DNA of 62,441 bases. Source: Edaphobacter aggregans. Its GTDB lineage: Bacteria > Acidobacteriota > Terriglobia > Terriglobales > Acidobacteriaceae. The number at the start of each line of letters is the position of its first letter. Within the stretch, counting starts at the first letter, position 1. A program made the translations under genes and the position numbers. Under the pieces are notes generated by a model, which was not told the origin of the DNA, searched no databases, and was given only the letters and a program-made list of their open reading frames with translations. The stretch is from positions 1 to 62,441 of the forward strand of contig DZDJ01000016.1 of NCBI GenBank assembly GCA_022736715.1, read 5' to 3'. Of the stretch, positions 29,862 through 38,457 are shown piece by piece.

Positions 29862-31004
29862 ATGACTTCGGCCATTCCGATGCCTCGTTCCTTTCAGACG
29901 GATGATGCGCGCCTTTACCCGATTGCCGAAAAAGTGCTGGCAGGCGGGCGCCTGAGCTTTGAGGACGGCGTAACGCTGTATCAAACCGGTGATGTGCTGG
30001 CTGTGGGCTGGCTGGCGAACTATGTCCGCGAGAAGATCAACGGCAATGTGGCGTACTTCAACGTCAACCGGCACATCAATCCAACCAATGTCTGCGTAGC
30101 CTCCTGCCGTTTGTGCGCCTTTGGGCGCAAGAAGGACACGGAAGGCACGTACACGATGGCGCTGGAGGAGGCGTGGCAGACGGCGGCCTCAGGCTATACG
30201 GAGGCGGTGACGGAGTTCCACATAGTTGGGGGGCTGCATCCGGATCTGCCGTTTGAGTACTTTCTGGATCTGGTGCGCGGATTGAAAGAGCGCTTTCCGC
30301 AGGTACACATCAAGGCCTTCACCATGGTGGAGGTGGCCTTTCTGGCCAAGCGCGCCAAGCTGACGATTCCAGAGACGCTGCAACGGATGAAGGCCGCGGG
30401 CGTGGATTCGATGCCCGGTGGCGGCGCGGAGATTTTTGCCGATCGCGTGCGGCACATTATTTGCGACCACAAAATTGATGGTGGCGAGTGGCTGGAGACC
30501 GCGAAAATGGCCCATCAGGCAGGGCTGCGGTCCAATGCGACCATGCTCTACGGGCACATTGAGACGAATGAAGATCGCGTGGACCATCTGCTGCGGTTGC
30601 GTGCCGTGCAGGACGAGACAGGCGGCTTCCAGACGTTTATTCCGCTGGCCTTCCATCCTGACCACACCGCGCTGGAGCATATTCCGCGCACGACCGGAAT
30701 GCTGGACGTGCGGCAGATTGCCGTCGGACGGCTGCTGCTGGATAATTTTGCGCACATCAAGGCCTACTGGCAGATGATGACGCCGCAGATTGCGCAGATT
30801 GCGCTCCGGTTTGGCGCAGATGATGTTGACGGCACGGTGATCGAGGAGAAGATTTACCACGATGCCGGTGCTACCACCCCCCAGGGAATGCGCCGCGCGG
30901 ACCTGATCCGCCTGATTACCGAAGCCGGACGCGAACCCTTCGAGCGCGACACTCTGTACCGCGCTGTGACCCGCACGGACGACACCTTCACCATCGCTGT
31001 TTAG
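29862..31004 (+). CDS. mqnE: Aminodeoxyfutalosine synthase MqnE
   Basis: A radical-SAM enzyme of the futalosine route to menaquinone; it joins the enolpyruvyl product of MqnA to SAM to make aminofutalosine. The cluster motif is Cys78-x3-Cys82-x2-Cys85 (NVCVASCRLCAF). Matching family stretches are HIVGGLHPDLPFEYFLDLVRG, DSMPGGGAEIF, SNATMLYGHIET and FGADDVDGTVIEEKI, which separate MqnE from the related MqnC and CofH. The product is 380 aa from ATG 29862; GTG 29850 and ATG 29853 are too close to the GAGAGG ribosome-binding site. No other mqn gene is in the window. Confidence 0.93.
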   Translation: MTSAIPMPRSFQTDDARLYPIAEKVLAGGRLSFEDGVTLYQTGDVLAVGWLANYVREKINGNVAYFNVNRHINPTNVCVASCRLCAFGRKKDTEGTYTMALEEAWQTAASGYTEAVTEFHIVGGLHPDLPFEYFLDLVRGLKERFPQVHIKAFTMVEVAFLAKRAKLTIPETLQRMKAAGVDSMPGGGAEIFADRVRHIICDHKIDGGEWLETAKMAHQAGLRSNATMLYGHIETNEDRVDHLLRLRAVQDETGGFQTFIPLAFHPDHTALEHIPRTTGMLDVRQIAVGRLLLDNFAHIKAYWQMMTPQIAQIALRFGADDVDGTVIEEKIYHDAGATTPQGMRRADLIRLITEAGREPFERDTLYRAVTRTDDTFTIAV

Positions 31005-31135
31005 GCAGAAATCGTTGGAGCGAGGCCAGCTACGGACGAGGCTCGTCGTGCCTGGCACGTCGTGGATTGCCGCGAGCTGCGTTTTTCTGTTTGTGCAGAC
31101 GGTCTGCGCAATGTGTCCGCTGATGCTGACGGAGC

Positions 31136-31252
31136 TATAGCGGTTCTCCAGTTTTCGTGGAGTTTCCAGAAATATGCAGGATGGCTTTTTCTTGAGAAAA
31201 AAGCCATTTCAGGGCATCACGTTCCCTCTACACCAACTGGAAAACCGCTATA
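31136..31252 (-). mobile_element. 117-bp inverted-repeat element, copy 2 (MITE-like)
   Basis: This is the second copy of the element at 5870-5986, in reverse orientation and with both terminal repeats intact (TATAGCGGTT[C/T]TCCAGTT). Both ends finish in TATA, so a TA target duplication is possible. It sits in the gap between mqnE and the convergent kinase gene, 1 bp from the kinase stop codon (31254), where its internal hairpin plus T-run could terminate transcription from either side. Confidence 0.78.
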
Positions 31253-31253
31253 T

Positions 31254-34200
31254 CTAAGCGGGATGCTGCCCGGTGCCGGGCTGGAAGAGCATCTGCGCCA
31301 GCTTCTGCCGCAGCATGGCCGGGGTGAAGGGGCGAGTCAGGATGTAGTTGGTTGTAGCGGTGGTTTCCATGCGGTTCTGAATCAGCAGCACACGCAGCTT
31401 CGGGCAGAGAAGGAGCAGCGTCTCTGCCAGTTCTGTTCCGCTGCCGCCTTCCAGACCGCTGCTGGTGATAAGGACATTCAGAGACTGCTGGTAGAGGGTG
31501 GCCTGGGTGATGGCCTGTTCGCTGCTGGCGGCCTCCAGCACCTGAAAATTGCAGTCCGTCAGGATTTGCGTGATGGCCAGCCGCTCATTTTCATCCGAGG
31601 TGGCAAGCAGGACGGAGGTCTGGAAGGCATCGGCGGAGCTGATGTGGAGATCAGGCTGCGTGTTTTCGGCCAGCGGCAGATAAACACGGATGGTGGCGCC
31701 ATTGCCGGGCGTGCTGATGACATGAATGGCGCCGCCAGTCTGCCGGACGATGCCGTAGACGGTCGCGAGGCCGAGCCCGGTGCCTTTGTCGGCTGGCTTG
31801 GTGCTGAAGAACGGCTCGAAGATGCGCGGCAGCAGGGCAGGGTCAATGCCGCTGCCGTTGTCGGCAACTTCCAGCAGGGCATAGTTGCCGGCCAGCAGAT
31901 GTCCGGCGGTGAGCCATTGGCTTTGCGCAACAGGCACCTGGCTGGTGTGCAGGGTAATCACACCGCCGCCGGTGATCGCGTCACGGCTGTTGAGCGTGAG
32001 GTTGGTGATGATCTGATCGATGGGCGCGCGCTGGCAGTTGACGAACAACGGATGGTCATAGGGTTCAACATGCAGCTGAATCTGTTTGGGCAGCATGGTT
32101 TGCAGCAGCCAGCGCATGTCCAGCAGAGCGCGATTAATGTCAGTGATGCTGTCTGTGCTGGAGTGGCCGCGGCTGAAGGTCATTAACTGCGCGGTCAGCT
32201 CGCTGGCGCGGGTGGTGGCCTGACGGATGCTGAGGAGCAGTCTGCGCTGCTCCCCGGCATCGGGGCCGGAGTCGGCTGGCGGCAACAGCATCTCCGCGCT
32301 GCAACTGATGACCATCAGCAGATTGGCGAAGTCGTGTGCAATGCCGCTGGCCAGGTGGCCCATCGCATCCAGCCGCTGGGACTGCTCCATCTGCATTTCC
32401 AGTTTAATTTTCTCCGTAATGTCGCCGATGAAGCCGACGACGTTGACGGCCTTTCCGGCTGCATCCTGAATGAAATGCCCCTGGTCCTCCACGTAGATGT
32501 AGTGGCCGGACCTGGTTCTGACGCGATAGCGCAGGGTAAAGGGCTGCTGATGCAGCAGCGCATTTTCCACCTCCGGCAAAATGCGCGCGCGGTCTTCCGG
32601 ATGTACGAGCGCGCGCCACTCCTCTGTGCTGCGGGGGTACTCGTCCGTGCCGAAACCGAAGACCTTTTGAAAGGCCCCCTGGATGAGCACCTTGTCCGTC
32701 AGCGGATACCAGACGTAGAAGATGCGGTCGAAGGAGGCCAGCGCCATTTCGTAGCGTTCGCGCCAGATTTCCGCGTCGCGTCGCGCGCTTTCGCGCCCCG
32801 TAACGTCCGAGATGGACAACAGGACGGAGCTGCGCATCTCCCAGGGAAGCGATTGCCAGAGCAGCTCCACTTCCAGCAGGGAACCGGACTTTTGCTGATG
32901 ACGCCAGATGCGTGCGGAACGTGTGCAGCCCTCAGTGCGGAATTCGGTGAGAAAGCCGGACCGCTCATCTTCGACAAAAAGATTGTCGATGGAGAGTGCT
33001 GCGAACTCCTCGGAGGTGTAGCCATACAACTGCCGCGCCGCCTGGTTCACGTTGGTGAAGCATTGCGCATTTCTATCGTAGAGCAGCAGCGGTTGCGGAT
33101 TGGTATCGAAAAGATAGATGTACCGCCGCCGCTGGGCCTCGATCTGTTCTTCGGCGGTGTGTTGCTCAATGGCGATGCCGGTCAGATGCGCGGCCGCGGA
33201 AACCAGGTCCGCCTCCTTGACGGATGGACGCCGCTTTTTCCGGGTATATAGCGCCAGGGTGCCAAGGAGTTGTCCGTTTTGGGTTGTGATGGGCCAGGAC
33301 CAGCAGGAATGGATACCGGCGGTCAGCAGCGAGCTGCGGAATGGGTCTGGCCAGCGCGAGTCGCTCTCGATGTCTTCCGTGATGGCCGGTTTTCCACTGA
33401 AGGCCGCAGTGCCACAACAGCCAATCCTCGGGCCGATTGGCATGTCCTCTATCAGCCGGAGATAATCCGGCGGCAGGGAGGGCGCTGCTCCTACGTGTAA
33501 GGTCTGCCCGTCCTGGTTGAGCAGCATCATGCTGGCGAGGATTTGCGGCTCCTGCAGTTCGATCATCTGGATGATGGCCGTCAGGACATCGGGGAGCGGG
33601 CTGCCGGAGGCGATCTGTTCCAGGATTTTTTTCTGCGCCGTCAGGGAGCGATCGGCCTTCTTCTGCCCGGAAATGTCGCGCTGGATGGCGATGAAATGCG
33701 TGACCCAGCCGTCGTCGTCCTGGATGGGCTGGATGTCCAGCTCCGCCCAAAAGCTGGAGCCGTCTTTGCGGTGGTTGATGAGTTCGACCTTGACTGGTTT
33801 GCAGATGCGCAGGGCATGGTGCAGCAGCTTCAGCGTGTTCTGGTCAGTCTCCGGACCTTGCAGCATACGGGGCGATTTACCCAGAACTTCTGCAGGTGTG
33901 TAGCCGGTCATCTGCTCAAAGGCAGGATTGACATAAAGGATGCGCGGGCCGGGCGCGTCGAGCGGTTCGGCCTCGGTCACCAGAAATACGTCGTGGGTGT
34001 GGTTCAGCAGCAGGTCGCGGAAATGTGTGCGATTGTAGATGCTCCAGTTGGAAGGCTCTTCCGCGGTCAGCAGGCAAAGATGGCGGTGGTTGCTGTCCTG
34101 CGCGCAAACGACGGTGAGAGGTTGCGTGTGCGGTCTTTCATACAGCCTTGAGTAATGATGGATTTGCACCACACGCCGTTCCTGGCAGGCGGCGGTGTAG

Positions 34201-34364
34201 GCGTGAATGATGCGGGAAGTCAGGTGCTGGTCAAGAGCTGCTGCAAAGGGAATTGCGCGCTCAATATCTTCCGGCCGAAGCCCCTCCTGCCGGCAGGGAA
34301 TTTCATAATGCCCTGCTGGCAGAAAACAGGCCACCGCACTTTGCGTGCTTGCGGTTTCATCCAT
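31254..34364 (-). CDS. Multi-PAS/GAF soluble sensor histidine kinase with degenerate receiver
   Basis: A 1036-aa cytoplasmic kinase without membrane spans. In order: an N-terminal region (1-100), PAS (about 110-240, YVNPAFEQMTGYTPAEVLG), GAF (about 255-410, with GCCGTAAFSGKPAITEDIESD), PAS (about 425-540), a PAC-type PAS (about 555-660), HisKA with His677 (GHLASGIAHDFANLL), HATPase with DNGSGI and KGTGLGLATVYGI, and a C-terminal receiver-like domain (about 915-1030). In that domain the expected phospho-acceptor Asp position reads NVLITSSGLEGG, and the conserved Lys is Arg (TRPFTP), so it cannot be phosphorylated in the usual way. ATG 34364 has GAGGTCTG upstream. The input ligand is unknown. 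Confidence 0.88.
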   Translation of the reverse strand: MDETASTQSAVACFLPAGHYEIPCRQEGLRPEDIERAIPFAAALDQHLTSRIIHAYTAACQERRVVQIHHYSRLYERPHTQPLTVVCAQDSNHRHLCLLTAEEPSNWSIYNRTHFRDLLLNHTHDVFLVTEAEPLDAPGPRILYVNPAFEQMTGYTPAEVLGKSPRMLQGPETDQNTLKLLHHALRICKPVKVELINHRKDGSSFWAELDIQPIQDDDGWVTHFIAIQRDISGQKKADRSLTAQKKILEQIASGSPLPDVLTAIIQMIELQEPQILASMMLLNQDGQTLHVGAAPSLPPDYLRLIEDMPIGPRIGCCGTAAFSGKPAITEDIESDSRWPDPFRSSLLTAGIHSCWSWPITTQNGQLLGTLALYTRKKRRPSVKEADLVSAAAHLTGIAIEQHTAEEQIEAQRRRYIYLFDTNPQPLLLYDRNAQCFTNVNQAARQLYGYTSEEFAALSIDNLFVEDERSGFLTEFRTEGCTRSARIWRHQQKSGSLLEVELLWQSLPWEMRSSVLLSISDVTGRESARRDAEIWRERYEMALASFDRIFYVWYPLTDKVLIQGAFQKVFGFGTDEYPRSTEEWRALVHPEDRARILPEVENALLHQQPFTLRYRVRTRSGHYIYVEDQGHFIQDAAGKAVNVVGFIGDITEKIKLEMQMEQSQRLDAMGHLASGIAHDFANLLMVISCSAEMLLPPADSGPDAGEQRRLLLSIRQATTRASELTAQLMTFSRGHSSTDSITDINRALLDMRWLLQTMLPKQIQLHVEPYDHPLFVNCQRAPIDQIITNLTLNSRDAITGGGVITLHTSQVPVAQSQWLTAGHLLAGNYALLEVADNGSGIDPALLPRIFEPFFSTKPADKGTGLGLATVYGIVRQTGGAIHVISTPGNGATIRVYLPLAENTQPDLHISSADAFQTSVLLATSDENERLAITQILTDCNFQVLEAASSEQAITQATLYQQSLNVLITSSGLEGGSGTELAETLLLLCPKLRVLLIQNRMETTATTNYILTRPFTPAMLRQKLAQMLFQPGTGQHPA

Positions 34365-34556
34365 AACAGACCTCAAAGGCGGCAAATCGACAGGTTTTTG
34401 AAAACGTCCGTTGCCGGACCAACAGCAAAGCACCAGCCTGTCGCGGCACGAAAATTGCTGCACCTGGCCGGACAGGTATGCGGAACCAGACTGGAGGAAG
34501 CAGCGGGCCAGCAGGGCCGCACTTCATGTTAGCGCGAACACTGCTGGTGTTGTCAG

Positions 34557-35735
34557 CTAAAAAGCGGGAATGCCGGTAACGCTGTGGCCGACGATGAGCG
34601 TGTGCATGTTATGCGTGCCCTCGTAGGTCTTTACGGACTCCAGGTTCATCATATGCCGCATGACCGGATAGTCATCCGTAATGCCGTTGCCGCCCAGCAG
34701 ATCGCGTGCAATGCGGGCGCACTCCAGCGCCATCCACACGTTGTTGCGCTTGGCCATGGAGATGTGCTGTGCGCCGACCTTGCCCTGGTCCTTCAGCCGG
34801 CCAACCTGCAGGGCCAGCAATTGTGCTTTGGTGATTTCGGTGATCATCCAGGTCAGTTTTTCCTGCACCAGTTGATGGCTGGCGATGGGCTGGTCGCGGA
34901 ACTGCTTGCGCAGCTTGGTGTATTGCAGGGCTGTGTCATAGCAGGACATGGCCGCGCCGATGACGCCCCAACTGATGCCATAGCGAGCCTGGTTCAGGCA
35001 CATGAGCGGCGATTTGATGCCATCGGAACCGGGCAGCAGGTTGCTGGCGGGGACACGAACATCCTGCAGCGAAAGCCCGGAGGTGACGGAGGCGCGCAGC
35101 GACCATTTGCCGTGCACGTCCTGCGCGGAGAAGCCGGGACGGTTGGTTTCCACCAGAAAACCGCGGATGCGGTCGCCTTCGTCCTCCACCTTGGCCCAGA
35201 TGACGGCAACGTCGGCAATGCTGCCGGAGGTGATCCACATCTTTTCGCCGTTCAGGACGTAATGGTCGCCATCTTTGCGGGCGCGGGTGCGCATTCCGCC
35301 GGGGTTGGAGCCGAAGTCCGGCTCCGTCAGCCCGAAGCAGCCGATTTTCTCGCCTTTGGCCAGCAAGGGCAGCCAGTAGTTTTTCTGCTCGTCGGAGCCG
35401 AAGGCGTAGATGGGATACATGACCAGCGCGGACTGCACGCTGACGAAGCTGCGCACGCCGGAGTCGCCGCGCTCCAGTTCCTGGTTCATCAGGCCATACT
35501 CCACATTGTTCATGCCGGCGCAGCCGTAGCCATCGATGGTGGCGCCAAAGAAGCCCAGCCCGCCCATGGGCTGGACGAGTTCGCGGGGGAAGCGGCCATC
35601 GCGGTTGCACTGCTCAATGATGGGAACCAGATTGTCTTCGATAAATTGCCGCGTGCTGTCGCGGACGAGCCGCTCGTCTCCGGAAAGGAGGGAATCGAAC
35701 TGGATGAAATCAACACCGGAATACTTGAATGGCAT
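34557..35735 (-). CDS. gcdH: Acyl-CoA dehydrogenase, glutaryl-CoA dehydrogenase-like
   Basis: A FAD acyl-CoA dehydrogenase of 392 aa. FAD and substrate landmarks are CFGLTEPDFGSNPGGMRTRA and MWITSGSIADVAVIWAK; the catalytic base is Glu372 in TYEGTHNMHTLIVGHSVTGIPAF, a position and context typical of glutaryl-CoA dehydrogenase, which converts glutaryl-CoA to crotonyl-CoA in lysine and aromatic degradation. ARYGISWGVIGAAMSCYD supports the subfamily. The start is ATG 35735, as GAGGAG is too near the in-frame GTG at 35747. It is divergent from a dienelactone-hydrolase-like gene. Confidence 0.87.
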   Translation of the reverse strand: MPFKYSGVDFIQFDSLLSGDERLVRDSTRQFIEDNLVPIIEQCNRDGRFPRELVQPMGGLGFFGATIDGYGCAGMNNVEYGLMNQELERGDSGVRSFVSVQSALVMYPIYAFGSDEQKNYWLPLLAKGEKIGCFGLTEPDFGSNPGGMRTRARKDGDHYVLNGEKMWITSGSIADVAVIWAKVEDEGDRIRGFLVETNRPGFSAQDVHGKWSLRASVTSGLSLQDVRVPASNLLPGSDGIKSPLMCLNQARYGISWGVIGAAMSCYDTALQYTKLRKQFRDQPIASHQLVQEKLTWMITEITKAQLLALQVGRLKDQGKVGAQHISMAKRNNVWMALECARIARDLLGGNGITDDYPVMRHMMNLESVKTYEGTHNMHTLIVGHSVTGIPAF

Positions 35736-35869
35736 GGGGTGAAACACTCCTCGAAGGGATGCAAACGCCTCAGACTATCAGAGTAGGCGCAGGGAGGGAA
35801 AGTGCGCACCGACAAAATGCAGGCTGGTTCATTTAGACTGCAGGAAAAGCTCTTTTCGGAGAGGTCGAA

Positions 35870-36658
35870 ATGATCATTGTTGACAACGAGCATGTGGAGC
35901 TGAACACTCCGTATGGTCAGATGCGCACGCATATCGTGCGTCCGGCTGCGCCGGGGAAGTATCCCGGCATTGTATTTTTCACTGAGATTTTTCAGGTGAC
36001 GGGTCCCATCCGCCGAACGGCAGCCATGCTGGCCGGGCATGGATATATCGTGGCGATTCCGGAGATTTACCACGAGTTTGAGACGGCAGGAACGGTGCTG
36101 GCCTACGATCAGGCTGGTTCGGACCGTGGCAATGTACTGAAGACTACCAAGGAACTTGCCAGCTATGATGCGGACGCGCGTGCGGTCCTCGATTACCTGA
36201 AGTCTCGGCCGGACTGCACGGGGCAACTGGGAGCGATGGGCATCTGCATTGGCGGGCATCTGGCCTTCCGCGCGGCCATGAATCCGGATGTGCGTGGCAC
36301 TGCCTGCTTCTATGCGACGGACATCCACAAGCAGGGTCTGGGCAAAGGGATGCAGGACGATTCTCTGGAGCGCACCAAAGATATTCAGGGCGAATTGCTG
36401 ATGATCTGGGGCAGGCAGGACCCGCATATTCCGCTGGAGGGCCGCAGAAAGGTTCTGGCGCGGCTGGACGAGGTGAATGCGAAATACAGTTGGCACGAAG
36501 TGAATGGCGCGCATGCGTTTATGCGGGATGAAGGGCTGCGCTACGATCCGGAGCTGGCGTATCAACTGTATGGAGTGGTCTTTGACTTCTTCCATCGCCG
36601 ACTGGGCTTTGGCGACGTTGCAGCGCAGGCTGCGGGAGCAGGGGAGACGCGGCACTGA
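35870..36658 (+). CDS. Dienelactone hydrolase family protein
   Basis: A 262-aa cytoplasmic alpha/beta hydrolase of the carboxymethylenebutenolidase family. The nucleophile elbow reads MGICIGG with Cys126 in place of the usual serine, as in true dienelactone hydrolases; Asp in WGRQDPHIP and His in NGAHAFMRDEG complete the triad, and Glu in FFTEIFQVT matches the conserved helper. The ATG has GGAGAGG upstream. The divergent gcdH neighbour makes a role in aromatic or dicarboxylate catabolism possible, but no ring-cleavage genes are present. Confidence 0.85.
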   Translation: MIIVDNEHVELNTPYGQMRTHIVRPAAPGKYPGIVFFTEIFQVTGPIRRTAAMLAGHGYIVAIPEIYHEFETAGTVLAYDQAGSDRGNVLKTTKELASYDADARAVLDYLKSRPDCTGQLGAMGICIGGHLAFRAAMNPDVRGTACFYATDIHKQGLGKGMQDDSLERTKDIQGELLMIWGRQDPHIPLEGRRKVLARLDEVNAKYSWHEVNGAHAFMRDEGLRYDPELAYQLYGVVFDFFHRRLGFGDVAAQAAGAGETRH

Positions 36659-36660
36659 GT

Positions 36661-36688
36661 AGGGTACAGGAAACAGGGTACAGGGAAC
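36661..36688. repeat. Short imperfect tandem repeat (14 bp x 2)
   Basis: AGGGTACAGGAAAC is followed at once by AGGGTACAGGGAAC and then by a partial third unit (AGGGAGTGG). It lies between the convergent ends of the dienelactone-hydrolase-like gene and the Mla ATPase gene. Confidence 0.8.
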
Positions 36689-36700
36689 AGGGAGTGGCCG

Positions 36701-37540
36701 TCAGGAGAGATACTCTCTGATCCAGGGATCCTCCGAGCGGATCAGTTCCTCTGTGGTGCCATCGAAGTGTACGTGGCCTTCGCTGAGGAGCAGAAATCTG
36801 GTGCTGGGGACAAGGCTGCCCTGAGGCAGAGCCTCCATTTGGCCGGTTTGCGGATTGAAGCGGTGCGTGGCCAGCACGAAGGCGTCCTGCAGGCGGTGTG
36901 TTACCAGCAGGGACGTGCTGTGGAAGACGTCGCGTTGTTTGACGACCAGCTCCACGATGGTGGCGGAGGTGACCGGATCCAGCCCGCCGGTGGGGGAATC
37001 GTACAGCAGCAGTTCCGGCCGGTTCACAATGGCGCGGGCAATGGCGACGCGACGGCGCATGCCACCGGAAAGCTCGGACGGGAACTGCTGCAGCGTGTGT
37101 TCCAGCTCCACAAAGCGCAGCGCTTCACGGACGCGCGGTTCCATCTCCTCTGTCGGCAGACGGTTTTCCATCATGCGATAGGCCACGTTGTCGTGGACGG
37201 AGAGTGAGTCAAAGAGCGCGCTCTCCTGAAAGACCATGCCTATGCGGGCGCGCAGCCGGAAGAGTTCCCGCTCCGGCATGGCGCTGATTTCTTCGCCGAA
37301 GACAAAAATTCTGCCGGAGTCAGGGCGCAGCAGGCCATTGGCCAGCTTCAGCAGGACGCTTTTGCCGCAGCCGGCCGGGCCCAGCAGGATGCGCGTTTCT
37401 CCCGGAGCCACGCGAAAGGAGACGTTCTCCAGTACGGGCCTGGCGCCGAAGCCGATGCTCACATCGTCAAACTGGACCACAGCGTCTGTTGGCGGTGGCG
37501 AGCCGGGCGGCTGCAGAATGGATGTTTCGGTGGCCGTCAT
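36701..37540 (-). CDS. mlaF: Mla-type lipid transport ATPase, MlaF-like
   Basis: A 279-aa ABC ATPase paired with the MlaE-like permease encoded just upstream on the same strand. Walker A is GPAGCGKS, the signature LSGGMRRRVAIARAI (the LSGGM form is typical of MlaF), and the switch His is in LVTHRLQDA. In Walker B the residue after Asp, normally the catalytic Glu, is Ser (LLLYDSPTGGLDP). The protein may therefore hydrolyse ATP poorly or use another base. Mla systems move phospholipids between inner and outer membranes; no MCE-domain (mlaD) gene is in this cluster. Confidence 0.85.
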   Translation of the reverse strand: MTATETSILQPPGSPPPTDAVVQFDDVSIGFGARPVLENVSFRVAPGETRILLGPAGCGKSVLLKLANGLLRPDSGRIFVFGEEISAMPERELFRLRARIGMVFQESALFDSLSVHDNVAYRMMENRLPTEEMEPRVREALRFVELEHTLQQFPSELSGGMRRRVAIARAIVNRPELLLYDSPTGGLDPVTSATIVELVVKQRDVFHSTSLLVTHRLQDAFVLATHRFNPQTGQMEALPQGSLVPSTRFLLLSEGHVHFDGTTEELIRSEDPWIREYLS

Positions 37541-37577
37541 GTGTGGGCAGTTCCTCTTGAGGCGAAAGTAGATGGCT

Positions 37578-38357
37578 TTAGCGGCCGAAGATGCCGATCA
37601 TCAGGCGGCTGATGACAAAGTCGACGGCGATGATGAGCACCGATGAGACGACGACAGCCTGTGTAGTGGAGCGTCCGACGCCCTGCGTGCCGCCTTTGGT
37701 TTTAATGCCGAAATAACAGCCGACGCTGGCAATGATGAAGCCAAAGATGATGGGCTTGGTGAGCCCCTGAATGATGTCGGCAAATTCCAGCGTCTGGTAG
37801 GCAGAGTGGAAGTACTGTGAGGCGTCCAGCCCCATCATGAAGATACTGGTCATGGCGCCGCCAAGCGTGCCCATGGCGTCGGAGATGATGGTCAGGAAGA
37901 AGAGCATGATGATAGTGGCCACGATGCGCGGCGTCACCAGTCTGCGGATGGGGTCTGTTCCCAGCGCGCGCATGGCGTCAATCTGCTCAGTGACCTGCAT
38001 GGAGCCGAGTTCGCTGGCCATGCCGGAGGCGTTGCGGCCAGAGACCATCAGGCTGGTGAGTACCGGGCCGAGTTCCTTCACCATCGACAGACTGACCAGT
38101 TGCGCCGTAACGTTTTTGGCGCCGAACTGGGCCAGCGCCGTGGCCGACTGCAGTGCCAGCACGCCACCGGTGAAAAAGCCTGTGAGGATGACGATGGGCA
38201 GAGAGCCAACGCCGATCAGGTCCGCCTGGGTGTAGATTTCCGCCAGGTAGCGCGGCCGCGTGAAGAGGTTGGCAATGGCCTGTCCCACCAGTCTGGAATA
38301 GTCCTGGACTGCCAGCACCGTGGATTTGGCAAAGTCATCGAGTGTGGTCAATGGCAT
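37578..38357 (-). CDS. mlaE: Mla-type lipid transport permease, MlaE-like
   Basis: A 259-aa membrane protein of the MlaE/YrbE family with about five spans. Family landmarks are GFFTGGVLALQSATALAQFGA, LVSLSMVKELGPVLTSLMVSGRNASGMASELGSMQVTEQIDAMRALGTDPIRRLVTPR and VGRSTTQAVVVSSVLIIAVDF. It lies 37 bp upstream of the MlaF-like gene and 100 bp downstream of the NtrC-type regulator in the same direction, so all four genes could form one transcript. Confidence 0.9.
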   Translation of the reverse strand: MPLTTLDDFAKSTVLAVQDYSRLVGQAIANLFTRPRYLAEIYTQADLIGVGSLPIVILTGFFTGGVLALQSATALAQFGAKNVTAQLVSLSMVKELGPVLTSLMVSGRNASGMASELGSMQVTEQIDAMRALGTDPIRRLVTPRIVATIIMLFFLTIISDAMGTLGGAMTSIFMMGLDASQYFHSAYQTLEFADIIQGLTKPIIFGFIIASVGCYFGIKTKGGTQGVGRSTTQAVVVSSVLIIAVDFVISRLMIGIFGR

Positions 38358-38457
38358 AAGTTCTTCACGTTACTGCTGGTTCGATGAACGAAAAGGGCTG
38401 CCGGTTGCACAAACCTGCCTTGTGACCACTCTAACAAACTGTCGCAAGAGGCAGATG

